The translations under genes were made by a program, and so were the position numbers. From Hyphomonadaceae bacterium (lineage in GTDB: Bacteria; Pseudomonadota; Alphaproteobacteria; Caulobacterales; Hyphomonadaceae), in the NCBI GenBank assembly GCA_024742355.1, contig JANSYM010000001.1, positions 1-64,000 on the forward strand: DNA of 64,000 nucleotides, read 5' to 3'. The notes under the pieces are model-generated. The model was not told the DNA's origin. It made no database searches and saw nothing but the letters and a program-made list of their open reading frames with translations. Positions 50,281-59,202 of the stretch are shown here, one piece after another. Every line of letters begins with the position of its first letter. The stretch's first letter is position 1.

Positions 50281-52401
50281 GTGACTAAAGTCTGGTACTC
50301 ATTTTCTTCTGGATTGACCCAGACCGTGCGCGGCGCGCCTTTCGGAACGCTTGCGGCGATTGTCGTTCTGGCATCGGCGCTCACACTCTTGGGTGTTCAA
50401 TCCGTTCCCGGTCTCGCCAGCCTGCACCAGCTGGCCGATGGGCCCAATCCCTATTTCATTCCTCAACATACCGCGTTCCTTTACGTGTGGATTCCATTGG
50501 TGACAGTGGCGGGGTGTCTGGCCTTGCTTTTGCCGGGTCTCTTGATCAGCCTCAGTTTGAACAAGGGAAAGGACACTTTTGGGGTCTGGGTGTTGAAAGG
50601 GTTCGCTTTTTCAACCCTGATTGTCTCGCTGATGGCTTCAGGCGCCCAGATTGTCCTTGGCGCGCCGCTGGTCGGGTCGGGGTTTGCGATCAGTCTGGCT
50701 GTGTTGAACGGTCTGTGCCTCGCTTTTGCCTATCTCCGAAACCAATCAGCGCCGATCTCCTGGCAGTTTCTTGCTGGACGCATCCCTGACCTGATTCTGG
50801 GACTGGCTGCTCCCATTTTGATATTGCTGCTCTTCTCGCCGAAATTTTACTGGGAAGACTTCACCGGAGACGGTGCCCATTTGTTCTTGGCGACACTGCA
50901 ATATGTTCAGTCAGGCAGCCCTTTATGGCCTGCCGGCTCACCGGATGTCCTGTCCAATTTCCCGACGCTGAATGCGGTCTTGCAGCTGTTTGCATCTTCA
51001 TGGTTCGTTCGCTTGTTCGGCGAAACCGCCTTCGCAATACGCGCGGTGTTCCTGTTCGGCACGATGATCCTCGCCATCACGTTGATGGAGATTATTCGCT
51101 TTCGGCACCAGATTTCTGTGCCCTGGCGCGTTGCCGGTGCGCTTGGAGCAGCATTGCTGCTTTATGCTTATGTGCTGTGCTTCAATGCCTCGTACGACCC
51201 GTACTTTGCCGACATTGGACTGCCGACCAGCCGGGAGCCTGCGATTGTCTTCACATTTCTCGGCTTCGTCCTGTTTGGCATGATGAAACGATATGCGTGG
51301 ATGATCATATTTGCGGCTCTATCCTATACAGCAGGGCCCAATGGCTTGATTTTGATGGGTTTGTGGACGGGATCGCTGTTCCTTGTGTCGAGTCGGCTCT
51401 GGCCGCTGAACACGGACGCACTGAGAACGTGGCCGATCAAGGACACTGCGATCGGCCTTGGCGTGATCGGTGGTGTGTTCATTGCTTTTGCGATTCTGGA
51501 ATCCCTGTTGGCTGTGTTTGGACTGGCGAATATCGGAACGGAGTTTGGCGGTTCAGCGATCCTTCAGCGCCTGCGATATGTAACGATCGATACATGGCAG
51601 CGCTTTGCATTTTTGATACTCCCCAGCGGCATCCTACCCGTCATCGCCCTGGCCTTCTGGGCCTGGCAGGATCGTGTCTCGAGGGCGATGACACTCACTA
51701 GTCTGTTTTATTTCGGGTTTTTCTATGTGCAGGGGTTCCGGATTCTTCCGCATCATTTCGCCCCAGTCATGGTATTGCCACTGATTGTGCTGTGGCGGCT
51801 CGCCATACCCAACCCTCAAGTGCTGCGTAATGGTTTGCCCGCGCTTGCCGTATTCGGATGTGCAGTCGCGGCGGTAATTGTGACGCCGCAGACCATGCAA
51901 GTTCATCGTGTTGGAAGTCAGTTTGGAGCGTCGATCCAGGTTCAAGAAGTCGAATTGTCTCCAATGGACACCGAGAGCTTTGTGGCCTTTGACCAGTTGT
52001 TCAAACAGGCCGCGCCGCGTCGCAACGTTGAGTCGGCCTGGCAGAAAGGTTACATCGGCAAGAGCTCGGCTTGGTTCATACATGCTCTGCGACCAAAATC
52101 CGGCAACCAAGAAATAACTTACGTTGTTCGCCGCCCGGGCGTCGCGCAACGGGACCATGAAACACTGCTCGCAGAATGGGAGGGATGGACCCTGGTGACC
52201 GTGTCAGAGGATCAATATCATGCGGACCTTTCTCAATCAGGGATTCCGAGCAGTATCAGTCCAGTGTTCTACGTGTTGCGCGACACTGTGTTCGGCAAGG
52301 GCGAACGCGGCGGTAATCGCCGTGTAATTGACGTCCTCAAATTCTTGCCGATTGCCGAACCTGACACGGACTCGGACACTGCCAATGATGACGCAGATTG
52401 A
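50281..52401 (+). CDS. Unrecognised 12-14-helix membrane protein, GT-C glycosyltransferase-like
   Basis: About 706 residues. The bulk is a row of hydrophobic helices to about residue 530, followed by a ~170-residue hydrophilic tail that should be periplasmic. Between helices lies FYWEDFTGDGAHLFLATLQY, an Asp-containing loop like those that bind lipid-linked sugars in GT-C enzymes; this is inference from topology. Start choice: GTG 50281 behind a GGGGGG run, or TTG 50269. It follows the MsrQ-like gene after 162 bases; no terminator is seen. I do not recognise a named family. Confidence 0.7.
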   Translation: MTKVWYSFSSGLTQTVRGAPFGTLAAIVVLASALTLLGVQSVPGLASLHQLADGPNPYFIPQHTAFLYVWIPLVTVAGCLALLLPGLLISLSLNKGKDTFGVWVLKGFAFSTLIVSLMASGAQIVLGAPLVGSGFAISLAVLNGLCLAFAYLRNQSAPISWQFLAGRIPDLILGLAAPILILLLFSPKFYWEDFTGDGAHLFLATLQYVQSGSPLWPAGSPDVLSNFPTLNAVLQLFASSWFVRLFGETAFAIRAVFLFGTMILAITLMEIIRFRHQISVPWRVAGALGAALLLYAYVLCFNASYDPYFADIGLPTSREPAIVFTFLGFVLFGMMKRYAWMIIFAALSYTAGPNGLILMGLWTGSLFLVSSRLWPLNTDALRTWPIKDTAIGLGVIGGVFIAFAILESLLAVFGLANIGTEFGGSAILQRLRYVTIDTWQRFAFLILPSGILPVIALAFWAWQDRVSRAMTLTSLFYFGFFYVQGFRILPHHFAPVMVLPLIVLWRLAIPNPQVLRNGLPALAVFGCAVAAVIVTPQTMQVHRVGSQFGASIQVQEVELSPMDTESFVAFDQLFKQAAPRRNVESAWQKGYIGKSSAWFIHALRPKSGNQEITYVVRRPGVAQRDHETLLAEWEGWTLVTVSEDQYHADLSQSGIPSSISPVFYVLRDTVFGKGERGGNRRVIDVLKFLPIAEPDTDSDTANDDAD

Positions 52402-52458
52402 CCTGAGTTCCTAATCTCAGCCGTCCGTTCCCCACCACGGTACGCGGGCCAACCTTAT

Positions 52459-53451
52459 CTAAACCGTCACCACCACTTTGCCGAGCGCCTTGCGGTCGAT
52501 CAGGTATTGGATCGCCTCGCCGCCGCGAGCGAGCGGGAAGGTTTCCGACACGTGCGGCTTGATCTTGCCGTCCTGGTACATCGCGAACATCTCGGCGAGA
52601 TTGCGCTGATTGGCCTCCGGATCGCGCGCAACAGCAGCGCCCCAGAAGACGCCGCGAACGTCGCATGATTTCAGCAGGGTCAGATTAAGCGGCAGTTTTG
52701 GAATCCCCGCCGGGAAACCGATGACCAGGAAACGACCTTCCCAGTTCATGGCGCGTACTGCCGGCTCGGCATAATCGCCGCCAACGCCATCATAAATGAT
52801 GTCGACACCGCCGCCGCTGGTCTCCTTGATCGCGTTCGAGAACGCCTTTTGCTGACCGCGATCGAGCGGGCCACGATCATAGACAAGGCCCTTATCGGCG
52901 CCCTTGGACAGGCAGAAATCGACTTTCTCCTGGGTCGAGCAGGCGGCAATCACTTCCAGGCCCATCGCCTTGCCGAGTTCAACCGCGGCAATGCCAACGC
53001 CGCCAGCAGCGCCGAGGACCAGTAATTTTTCGCCCGGTTTCGGATCGGCGCGATCCTTGAGCGCATAATAGGAGGTTCCATAAGTCATGACGAAGGCGGC
53101 GGCCTCATCGAAGGGCACGCTGTCCGGAATCGGAATGCAACGTCCGGCCTCCAGTGCCAGTTCCTCGCGCATACCGCCCCAGCCGCACGAGCCAATGACG
53201 CGCTGGCCGACCTGCAGATGGGTAACGCCTTCGCCCACGGCCTTGACCACGCCGGACACTTCGCCGCCGGGGCTGAACGGGCGTTCAGGCTTGAACTGGT
53301 ACATGTCCTGGATGATCAGCGTGTCCGGGAAATTCACCCCGATGGCTTTGACATCAATAATCACCTGACCCTTGTCCGCGGTCGGGCTTTCAATCTCTTC
53401 CAGAACCAGGGTATCGGGGCCGCCAGGGGCTTTTGAGAGCAGGGCTTTCAT
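52459..53451 (-). CDS. NADPH:quinone oxidoreductase-like zinc-independent alcohol dehydrogenase
   Basis: A 330-residue MDR-family enzyme. The N-terminal GroES-like domain has VIIDVKAIGVNFPDTLI, and the Rossmann motif is KLLVLGAAGGVGIAAVEL. The Cys/His zinc ligands of classical alcohol dehydrogenases are missing, which fits quinone oxidoreductases. I start at ATG 53451 (MKALL); the open frame continues over 100 codons upstream, across the divergent gene, without family features. It is divergent from the small membrane gene at 53534. Confidence 0.9.
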   Translation of the reverse strand: MKALLSKAPGGPDTLVLEEIESPTADKGQVIIDVKAIGVNFPDTLIIQDMYQFKPERPFSPGGEVSGVVKAVGEGVTHLQVGQRVIGSCGWGGMREELALEAGRCIPIPDSVPFDEAAAFVMTYGTSYYALKDRADPKPGEKLLVLGAAGGVGIAAVELGKAMGLEVIAACSTQEKVDFCLSKGADKGLVYDRGPLDRGQQKAFSNAIKETSGGGVDIIYDGVGGDYAEPAVRAMNWEGRFLVIGFPAGIPKLPLNLTLLKSCDVRGVFWGAAVARDPEANQRNLAEMFAMYQDGKIKPHVSETFPLARGGEAIQYLIDRKALGKVVVTV

Positions 53452-53533
53452 CGGGAGTTTCCTCATCGCATGCGTTGACGGAGCTTTGGTAGACATGGCA
53501 ACCGGCGCTGTGAAGGTCTGACGTAGCGGAGAT

Positions 53534-53890
53534 GTGAGTTTGACGAAGGTGGTGATGTTCTGGATTTTGCTGGGCGGACTGGCTTTCGGCTTCGCGCTCG
53601 CTGTCCAGATGCGGATGATGATCGCGCTTGTCCTGCGGCGCGCGCTGAAAGCCTGGAATGCTGCATTTGAAGACCGCTCGAAGGCGAATGCCGCCGTGAT
53701 CCTGGCAGCAGCGCCCGGCGATTTTGCCGATGAACTGGATGCGGACGCGAAGGCTGCAGCAGCGCATTTGCGATCCACCTATCCGAATCCGCTGGCGCAC
53801 TTGCGCACCGCGCGGCGGTATAGCCTTATCCTGCCGGTTTTGTTGCTGGTGCTGCTGGCGATCGGACGCGTTGTCCTGGGGGTGATTTGA
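53534..53890 (+). CDS. Unrecognised membrane protein upstream of the SpoU methyltransferase
   Basis: A 111-118-residue protein with hydrophobic helices at both ends (about 8-26 and 100-117) and a charged, Ala-rich middle that would face the cytoplasm. Start uncertain: GTG 53534 is too close to GGAG (53528-53531); TTG 53540 has better spacing; ATG 53555 follows GAAGGTGG. Its stop overlaps the ATG of the next gene by one base (TGATG), so the two are translationally coupled. I recognise no family. Confidence 0.68.
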   Translation: MSLTKVVMFWILLGGLAFGFALAVQMRMMIALVLRRALKAWNAAFEDRSKANAAVILAAAPGDFADELDADAKAAAAHLRSTYPNPLAHLRTARRYSLILPVLLLVLLAIGRVVLGVI

Positions 53891-54372
53891 TGAAAGGTTA
53901 TTTCGCGATCGGCGCAGAAGGCATTTCCAAACCGATGAATCTTGGGGCGCTGATGCGCACAGCCAACGCATTCGGGGCGAGCTTCGTATTCTCCGTCCAG
54001 GCGGCCGACCGGACCCGAATTGCCAATCTTTCGGACACTTCTCGCACGTTCAAGAACGTGCCGTACTATGCCTGGGACTCGATGGACGAGATGGTCTTCC
54101 CCAAAGGTTGTCAGCTGGTCGGCATCGAGCTCACCGATGACGCGGTCGAGCTGCCGGAATTCAAGCATCCGCGCATGGCGGCTTATGTGCTGGGCCCTGA
54201 ACGCGGCAGCTTGTCCGCCGCCATGGTCGAGCGCTGCGACCATATTGTGAAGATCCCGACCAAGTTCTGCATCAATGTCAGCCTCGCGGGGGCGCTGGTC
54301 ATGTATGACCGCGTGCGCAGCCAGGGCGTCTGGCGCGACCGCCCGATCATGCCGGGCGGACCGAAAGCGTAG
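53890..54372 (+). CDS. TrmH/SpoU-family RNA methyltransferase
   Basis: A 160-residue single-domain SPOUT enzyme. The trefoil-knot motifs are visible: NLGALMRTANAFGASFVF (motif 1), AAYVLGPERGSLS (motif 2) and VKIPTKFCINVSLAGALVMYDR (motif 3, spread over two short peptides). Such enzymes 2'-O-methylate tRNA or rRNA. The small size fits TrmL-like proteins, but the target cannot be fixed. The ATG at 53890 overlaps the upstream stop codon. Confidence 0.87.
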   Translation: MKGYFAIGAEGISKPMNLGALMRTANAFGASFVFSVQAADRTRIANLSDTSRTFKNVPYYAWDSMDEMVFPKGCQLVGIELTDDAVELPEFKHPRMAAYVLGPERGSLSAAMVERCDHIVKIPTKFCINVSLAGALVMYDRVRSQGVWRDRPIMPGGPKA

Positions 54373-54483
54373 CGTTTGAAGGCAAAAAAACGCGACCGTT
54401 CTTGACTCTTCTTAAGGAGTGGCGTGCACAAAACCTGCCGGTCTTCGCGACCACAGGACATTGTGACAGAGGATGAGCTCGAC

Positions 54484-55434
54484 ATGCAGAAAATGGTGAA
54501 AACCAACGTGGGCGAAATCGCCGTGAACGTTTCCGGGTCCGGCCCGGTCATTCTGTGCGTTCATGGCTGGCCGGAACATTCCTGGTCGTGGCGACATCAG
54601 TCGGAATATTTTGCCGACAAGGGCTATACCGTTGCGGCGATGGATGTGCGTGGATATGGGGATAGCGCCAAGCCGAAAGAGATAGCCGCCTACACGCTCA
54701 AACAACTGGCTTCGGATGTTGCTGCTGTGGCGGATGCGCTGAGCGAGGATCCGGTCATCCTGTTCGGCCATGATTGGGGCGCCCCGATCACCTACACGAC
54801 GGCGCTGATTTACCCGGAAAAAATCCGCGCTGTTGCCGGTATGAGCGTGCCATACACGCCGGGTGGTGAGGTTGGCTTGCTCGACATCATGCGCGCGGTC
54901 TATGCGGATCGCTTCTTTTATATGTTGTATTTCCAGGAAGAAGGCGTCGTAGAGGCCGAAGTTTCAGCCGATCCCAAAGCGGCGTTGCGAAAAATCTACT
55001 ATTCGATCTCTGGCGATGCACCCGAAGGCGCCTTTGGCAAAGACAAATCACCCGATTCAGGCTTGCTGGACGGCCTGATCGATCCTGATCCGTTGCCGTC
55101 CTGGTTGTCGAACGATGATCTTCAAGTGTCCGTCGATGCGCTGGACAAAGGCGGATATCATGGTCCGTTCAATCGCTACCGCGCGCTCGATCTCGACCAT
55201 CAGGAACTGGCCGATTATCGCGGCAAGACGCTGGACATGCCGACTTGTTTCATCGGCGGTGCGCGTGATCCCGTGCGCAGCTTCGTGCCTGGTGTCGACG
55301 CCTTCGCGGCTGCGGGCATGGCATGCACTGATTTTCGGGGAACCACGATCATTCCGGACGTTGGCCATTGGGTGCAACAGGAAGCGCCGGCTGAGACCAA
55401 TGAAGCGTTGGAGCGCTTTCTGGCCGGACTTTAA
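54484..55434 (+). CDS. Epoxide hydrolase-like alpha/beta hydrolase
   Basis: A 316-residue protein. VHGWPEHSWSWRHQ carries the HGxP oxyanion motif and LFGHDWGAPI the nucleophilic Asp typical of soluble epoxide hydrolases and fluoroacetate or haloalkane dehalogenases. The catalytic His is in DVGHWVQQEAP, and Tyr residues of the cap such as FYMLYFQEEG fit epoxide ring opening. The ATG at 54484 follows AGAGGA at 54468-54473. The native epoxide is unknown. A strong GC hairpin follows the stop codon. Confidence 0.88.
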   Translation: MQKMVKTNVGEIAVNVSGSGPVILCVHGWPEHSWSWRHQSEYFADKGYTVAAMDVRGYGDSAKPKEIAAYTLKQLASDVAAVADALSEDPVILFGHDWGAPITYTTALIYPEKIRAVAGMSVPYTPGGEVGLLDIMRAVYADRFFYMLYFQEEGVVEAEVSADPKAALRKIYYSISGDAPEGAFGKDKSPDSGLLDGLIDPDPLPSWLSNDDLQVSVDALDKGGYHGPFNRYRALDLDHQELADYRGKTLDMPTCFIGGARDPVRSFVPGVDAFAAAGMACTDFRGTTIIPDVGHWVQQEAPAETNEALERFLAGL

Positions 55435-55459
55435 CGCGCGGGATCGTGCGAACCGCGCG
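55435..55459. terminator. GC-only hairpin after the epoxide hydrolase gene
   Basis: CGCGCGG (55435-55441) and CCGCGCG (55453-55459) form a seven-base stem immediately after the TAA. There is no clear T-run on either strand, so it may stabilise the 3' end or serve as a weak bidirectional terminator for the two converging genes. Confidence 0.4.
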
Positions 55460-55475
55460 GTCCGGCCCGTATGGA

Positions 55476-55589
55476 CTAGCCTGCAAACAAAGGCGCGCTC
55501 GGCGCAAATGCGACCAGGAAAAGCGTGGTTGCGGTGATGCCGGTAAACAGAACTGTCAGGCTGCGGGAGAGGATGTGATTGTTGCTCAT
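55476..55589 (-). CDS. Possible 37-residue membrane microprotein
   Basis: The frame encodes a short basic N-terminus (MSNNHILSRS) and one hydrophobic helix that ends VAFAPSAPLFAG. A GGAAAG-type site precedes the ATG. It lies 142 bases downstream of the LytTR regulator on the same strand, with gene-free DNA between. Composition fits a real membrane peptide, but the support is limited to the frame and the ribosome binding site. Confidence 0.42.
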   Translation of the reverse strand: MSNNHILSRSLTVLFTGITATTLFLVAFAPSAPLFAG

Positions 55590-55730
55590 CTTATTATCTT
55601 TCCGTTCTGGCGATCTTGCCGTTGTGTTTCGTTAACGGCCAGATGGGGACGAACGTCCTTGATGAACACTGTTGATACAGAATAGGGGCTATGCGTGTTT
55701 CGAATAAGGCAATTTGATGGTTAACACCCG

Positions 55731-56483
55731 TTAACGGATCAGCCCGGCCTCTTTCGCCTTGGCGCGATAGGAGCGCGACACGGGGACCTCCGTGCCCGAA
55801 GGCAGAACCAGCAAGCTGCGGCCATCAACGCGCTTTTCGTCCCGGATACCTTGCCTGGCGACCCACCAGGAACGATGCACTTGCAGGCCGTCTGCGCCGG
55901 CCAGTTCGCGGACAGCGTCGGCGAGGCGCATCAGGATCATTTCTTCGCCAAGGCTCGTGTGCACGCGCAAATAGTGGTCTTCCGACGAGATGGCGTGCAG
56001 CTCCGCCGTTCGGAACTTGACCGGCAGCCGCTCCATGAAAGCGGCCAGCGGATCGGTTGACGCTTCGTCGGTCACGGCCTTGGCCTCTTCAAACACGTGC
56101 GCGACATACATTCCTGTCGAGACGATGAGAGAAATGATCAGCACGTAAACGAACTGGATCAGTGTGTGATTGAAGCTGTAGGGCCCGCCATTGAACACGA
56201 ACAGCACAATGGTCACGGGAAATGAGACCGCGAAGGCGACAATGGCGATCTTGAACGGCGCCGGCCACGCTTCGAACCGGTCACTCCACATGTAAGGCGC
56301 AATAAAAACCGAACTGCCCGCGCCGACAGCCATCGTCGCCGTCCAGAACACAAAACGCTTGTAGAACGGCACCTGGCCCGTGTCGTAAACACCGAGCCAG
56401 GAGAAGAGCAGGCCGAGGCCGATAACGATCCCGCTGAACTTTGCGATTTCAGTCACGATACGCAAACTGCATGGCCCCTTCAT
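55731..56483 (-). CDS. Membrane-bound LytTR-family transcriptional regulator
   Basis: A 250-residue protein with four predicted membrane helices (to about 130), then a C-terminal LytTR DNA-binding domain that includes AISSEDHYLRVHTSLGEEMI and DGLQVHRSWWVARQ. There is no receiver domain, so it likely senses a membrane signal directly. The start is uncertain because ATG 56483 has no good ribosome binding site. Two 9-bp direct repeats lie just upstream (56489-56520), which makes autoregulation likely. Confidence 0.85.
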   Translation of the reverse strand: MKGPCSLRIVTEIAKFSGIVIGLGLLFSWLGVYDTGQVPFYKRFVFWTATMAVGAGSSVFIAPYMWSDRFEAWPAPFKIAIVAFAVSFPVTIVLFVFNGGPYSFNHTLIQFVYVLIISLIVSTGMYVAHVFEEAKAVTDEASTDPLAAFMERLPVKFRTAELHAISSEDHYLRVHTSLGEEMILMRLADAVRELAGADGLQVHRSWWVARQGIRDEKRVDGRSLLVLPSGTEVPVSRSYRAKAKEAGLIR

Positions 56484-56488
56484 TCACG

Positions 56489-56520
56489 TTTCGCGAATGA
56501 CAATGGCTGCATTTCGCGAA
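56489..56520. promoter_or_regulatory. Two direct repeats TTTCGCGAA, candidate LytTR binding site
   Basis: TTTCGCGAA occurs at 56489-56497 and 56512-56520, 23 bases start to start, about two helical turns. LytTR proteins typically bind two 9-bp direct repeats on one DNA face. The repeats lie between the divergent LytTR and DUF2141 genes. Confidence 0.6.
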
Positions 56521-56628
56521 GGATTCCAGTCCCTAAACGAAGAATGAGCTGCGCCGGTTCGGCTTGGCTGCGATGTCTTGTTCCACGGCAGGCCCGCCTG
56601 CTCAGTTCAACTTGACCTGGAGACATTC

Positions 56629-57051
56629 ATGACCCGCCTCTCTTCTCTCATCGCGGCCCTTTCGACTTGCCTGATCGCTGCGCCACTGGCTTCGGCCTCT
56701 GACCTCACTGTGACGGTCGAAGGCATTGCCAAGCAGCAGGGCTCGATCATGCTCGGTCTGTTCGACGAAGCCTCGTATGAGGGCGACGGCGCAGTGGATG
56801 GCGCCAATCTGACGGTTGAGGGTGATAGCGTCACGGTGACGTTTGAGGGCCTGGAACCCGGCGAATATGCCGTGCGGCTCTATCATGACGTCAACGATGA
56901 CGGCGAAATGAACACCAATCCGTTCGGCATGCCGACTGAGCCATATGCCTTTTCCAATGATGCCAAAGGCCGGTTTGGCCCGGCCAAATGGGACGATGCC
57001 AAATTCTCGGTCGAGGCCGAAGGCACCGCCCACACGATCACGATGAACTAG
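56629..57051 (+). CDS. Secreted DUF2141 protein
   Basis: A 140-residue protein with a Sec signal peptide (about 1-23, ending ASA). The mature DUF2141 domain shows the family pattern of GSIMLGLFDE, then PGEYAVRLYHDVNDDGEMN, PFGMPTEPYAFSNDA. The fold is an immunoglobulin-like beta sandwich; function is unknown. The ATG at 56629 follows CTGGAG. The carotenoid oxygenase gene begins 27 bases later, so they likely share a transcript. Confidence 0.88.
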   Translation: MTRLSSLIAALSTCLIAAPLASASDLTVTVEGIAKQQGSIMLGLFDEASYEGDGAVDGANLTVEGDSVTVTFEGLEPGEYAVRLYHDVNDDGEMNTNPFGMPTEPYAFSNDAKGRFGPAKWDDAKFSVEAEGTAHTITMN

Positions 57052-57078
57052 TCCGGCTGGACACTAACGGAGGCGATC

Positions 57079-58560
57079 ATGGATCTTTCCAGACGACACT
57101 TTCTTGAAGCCGGCTGCGGCGTAGGACTTGCTGGGTCACTCGGCGCCTGTGTGAGCGCCAGTCCCATCCCTGCCGCGCCCGGAATGCCGGATTGGCATCT
57201 CGGCTATCGCAGCGCGCCTGCGGGCGGCTTTGATCCTGCGCCCATGACCCTCGCTTTCGGCAAGGTCCCGGCAGACCTCAAAGGGTCGCTCTATCGCAAC
57301 GGTCCGGCGCAGATGCAGTATGGCGATGAATATGCCAGTCACTGGTTTGATGGCGATGGCCTCATTCACCGCATCGCCATCGAAGACGGCCGCGCTGTTC
57401 ACCAGGCCCGGTTCGCCGACACCAAGAAACGTCGCGAAGAACAGGCCGCTGGGAAATTCCTGGCGCCGGGTTTCGGCACGCTGGGCGATGAGAGCTTTTC
57501 CGTGGAGGGCCCGGACGATGTGAACGCGGCCAATACGTCCGTTCTGGTCGTGAATGGTGAACTCCTGGCGCTCTGGGAAGCAGGCTCGGCGTTTGCCATG
57601 GATGCCGCGACGCTGGAGACAAGAGGCCCCAAGACCTGGCGCGACGATCTCAAAGGCATGCCTTTCCTGGCGCACCCGAAAGTCGAGCCGGATGGCCGCG
57701 TCTGGAACCTGGCCGTCGGCGGCGAGCGGGTCGGCATCTATCGCATCGCCAAGTCGGGCCAGCTGGAAGATTTCGGCATGGTGAATATTGGCCGCGCCGC
57801 CTACATCCATGACTGGACGATGACCGATCGCCACCTGATCATTCTGGTGCAGCCCTGGGTCAACGAAAACCTTCGTCCCCCCGTTGTCGCCGGTTTCGAA
57901 TGGCAGCCTGAACATGGCTTGCAGATGCTGATCGTGGACAAGGACGACTTTTCCAATCAACGCTGGGCGCAGGCGCCCGCCCGCATGTTCTTTCATACCG
58001 GCTCGGCCTGGGAAGAGAGCGATGGCACGATCAAGTTCGACGTCGTCCTGTACAAGCGACCCATTCTCGGTGTCGGCGGCGGCGCCGCAGAGATACGCGG
58101 CGAATGGAACGCAGCGGCAGGCGACGAACATGGCGTGCTGACCCAGGTCGTCATTCCACCGAAAGGAGACGCCTCACTGGTTGAGTCGGCGATTGTCGGG
58201 GGCGAGTTCCCGCAGGTTCACCCGCAATATCGAGGTCAACAAAGACACCTGACGGTGCTGACCACCGGCGTTGCAGCGAACCGTCCAGGCACGACGGCCA
58301 TTACGATGCATGATTGGGCCTCCGGTGATCGTGCGACCTTTGATTTTGGCGCAACCCGCATGGTTGAAGAGTTCCTGTTCGTACCGAAATCCGGTGGATC
58401 GAGCGAGGCAGACGCCTGGCTGATCGGCACCGTGCTCAATCTGAAAGCCGGCACCAGCGAAGTCTGCGTGTTCGACGCAGCTCATGTCAGCGACGGACCG
58501 GTCTGTATCTGGCAGGCCGATTATTCCTGGCCGCTCGGCTTTCACGGCACCTGGGCGTGA
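57079..58560 (+). CDS. Carotenoid cleavage oxygenase family protein with Tat-like signal
   Basis: A 493-residue non-heme iron oxygenase. The N-terminus has a twin-Arg SRRHFLEAG motif and a hydrophobic stretch ending in Cys24, so it may be exported by Tat. The four iron-binding His are clear: His199 in FLAHPK, His244 in YIHDWT, His306 in FFHTGS and His489 in GFHGTW. The family splits polyene double bonds of carotenoids or stilbenoids. The gene is between DUF2141 and DUF2306 genes. The substrate is not known. Confidence 0.9.
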   Translation: MDLSRRHFLEAGCGVGLAGSLGACVSASPIPAAPGMPDWHLGYRSAPAGGFDPAPMTLAFGKVPADLKGSLYRNGPAQMQYGDEYASHWFDGDGLIHRIAIEDGRAVHQARFADTKKRREEQAAGKFLAPGFGTLGDESFSVEGPDDVNAANTSVLVVNGELLALWEAGSAFAMDAATLETRGPKTWRDDLKGMPFLAHPKVEPDGRVWNLAVGGERVGIYRIAKSGQLEDFGMVNIGRAAYIHDWTMTDRHLIILVQPWVNENLRPPVVAGFEWQPEHGLQMLIVDKDDFSNQRWAQAPARMFFHTGSAWEESDGTIKFDVVLYKRPILGVGGGAAEIRGEWNAAAGDEHGVLTQVVIPPKGDASLVESAIVGGEFPQVHPQYRGQQRHLTVLTTGVAANRPGTTAITMHDWASGDRATFDFGATRMVEEFLFVPKSGGSSEADAWLIGTVLNLKAGTSEVCVFDAAHVSDGPVCIWQADYSWPLGFHGTWA

Positions 58561-58571
58561 GGAGAGCCATA

Positions 58572-59126
58572 ATGACTGCAAAAGCAGCGTTTCCTCCCAA
58601 TCTCTCTCCTCGCGCCCTGGTGTCCAGGCTTCCATTCTGGGCCTGGCAGATCCTGATTGCGTTCGCGATCTACCTGGTCGTCAGCTACTTTATTCTCGCC
58701 GCCTTCCCGGAAGCTGAGCCGAGGCTTCGCTTCAGCCTCGAGCCGATCATGAGTGCGTCCATGGCTATCCAGGTCCACGTCACCGGCGCGATTGCAACCT
58801 TCGCCATCGGTCTGGTCCTGCTCTGCGCGCCGAAAGGGTTTGGTTTGCACAAGACGATGGGCTGGGCCTGGGTGTTCGCCATGTCCCTGACGGCAATCTC
58901 ATCCTTCTTCATTACCGGCATCATGGGCAACAATTACAGCCCGATCCACGCGCTTTCGGCCTGGACCATGATCGGATTGCCATTTGGCATTGCCGCGATC
59001 CGGCGCCGGGACATCCAGAAACACCGGCATACGATGACTGGCATGTTTGTCGGCGGCATGGTGATCGCTGGGCTGTTTTCCTTCCTGCCCGGTCGATTGA
59101 TGTGGGAAATCTTCTTCACCGCTTGA
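58572..59126 (+). CDS. DUF2306 membrane protein
   Basis: A 184-residue protein with about five helices. HVTGAIATFAIG, GLHKTMGWAWVFAMS, FSPIHALSAW-like SPIHALSAW and KHRHTMTGMFVGGMVIAG match DUF2306, which has conserved His residues near the membrane surface. Function is unknown. The ATG at 58572 follows GAGGAG at 58560-58565, overlapping the end of the carotenoid oxygenase gene, so translation is coupled. Confidence 0.85.
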   Translation: MTAKAAFPPNLSPRALVSRLPFWAWQILIAFAIYLVVSYFILAAFPEAEPRLRFSLEPIMSASMAIQVHVTGAIATFAIGLVLLCAPKGFGLHKTMGWAWVFAMSLTAISSFFITGIMGNNYSPIHALSAWTMIGLPFGIAAIRRRDIQKHRHTMTGMFVGGMVIAGLFSFLPGRLMWEIFFTA

Positions 59127-59202
59127 TTCGTGCGCTAAACCCGTATCAAGTCTGTCAGGCTTCCCGCTAAGGAAGCTGGGCAGACATTTACGGGAGACAT
59201 GC

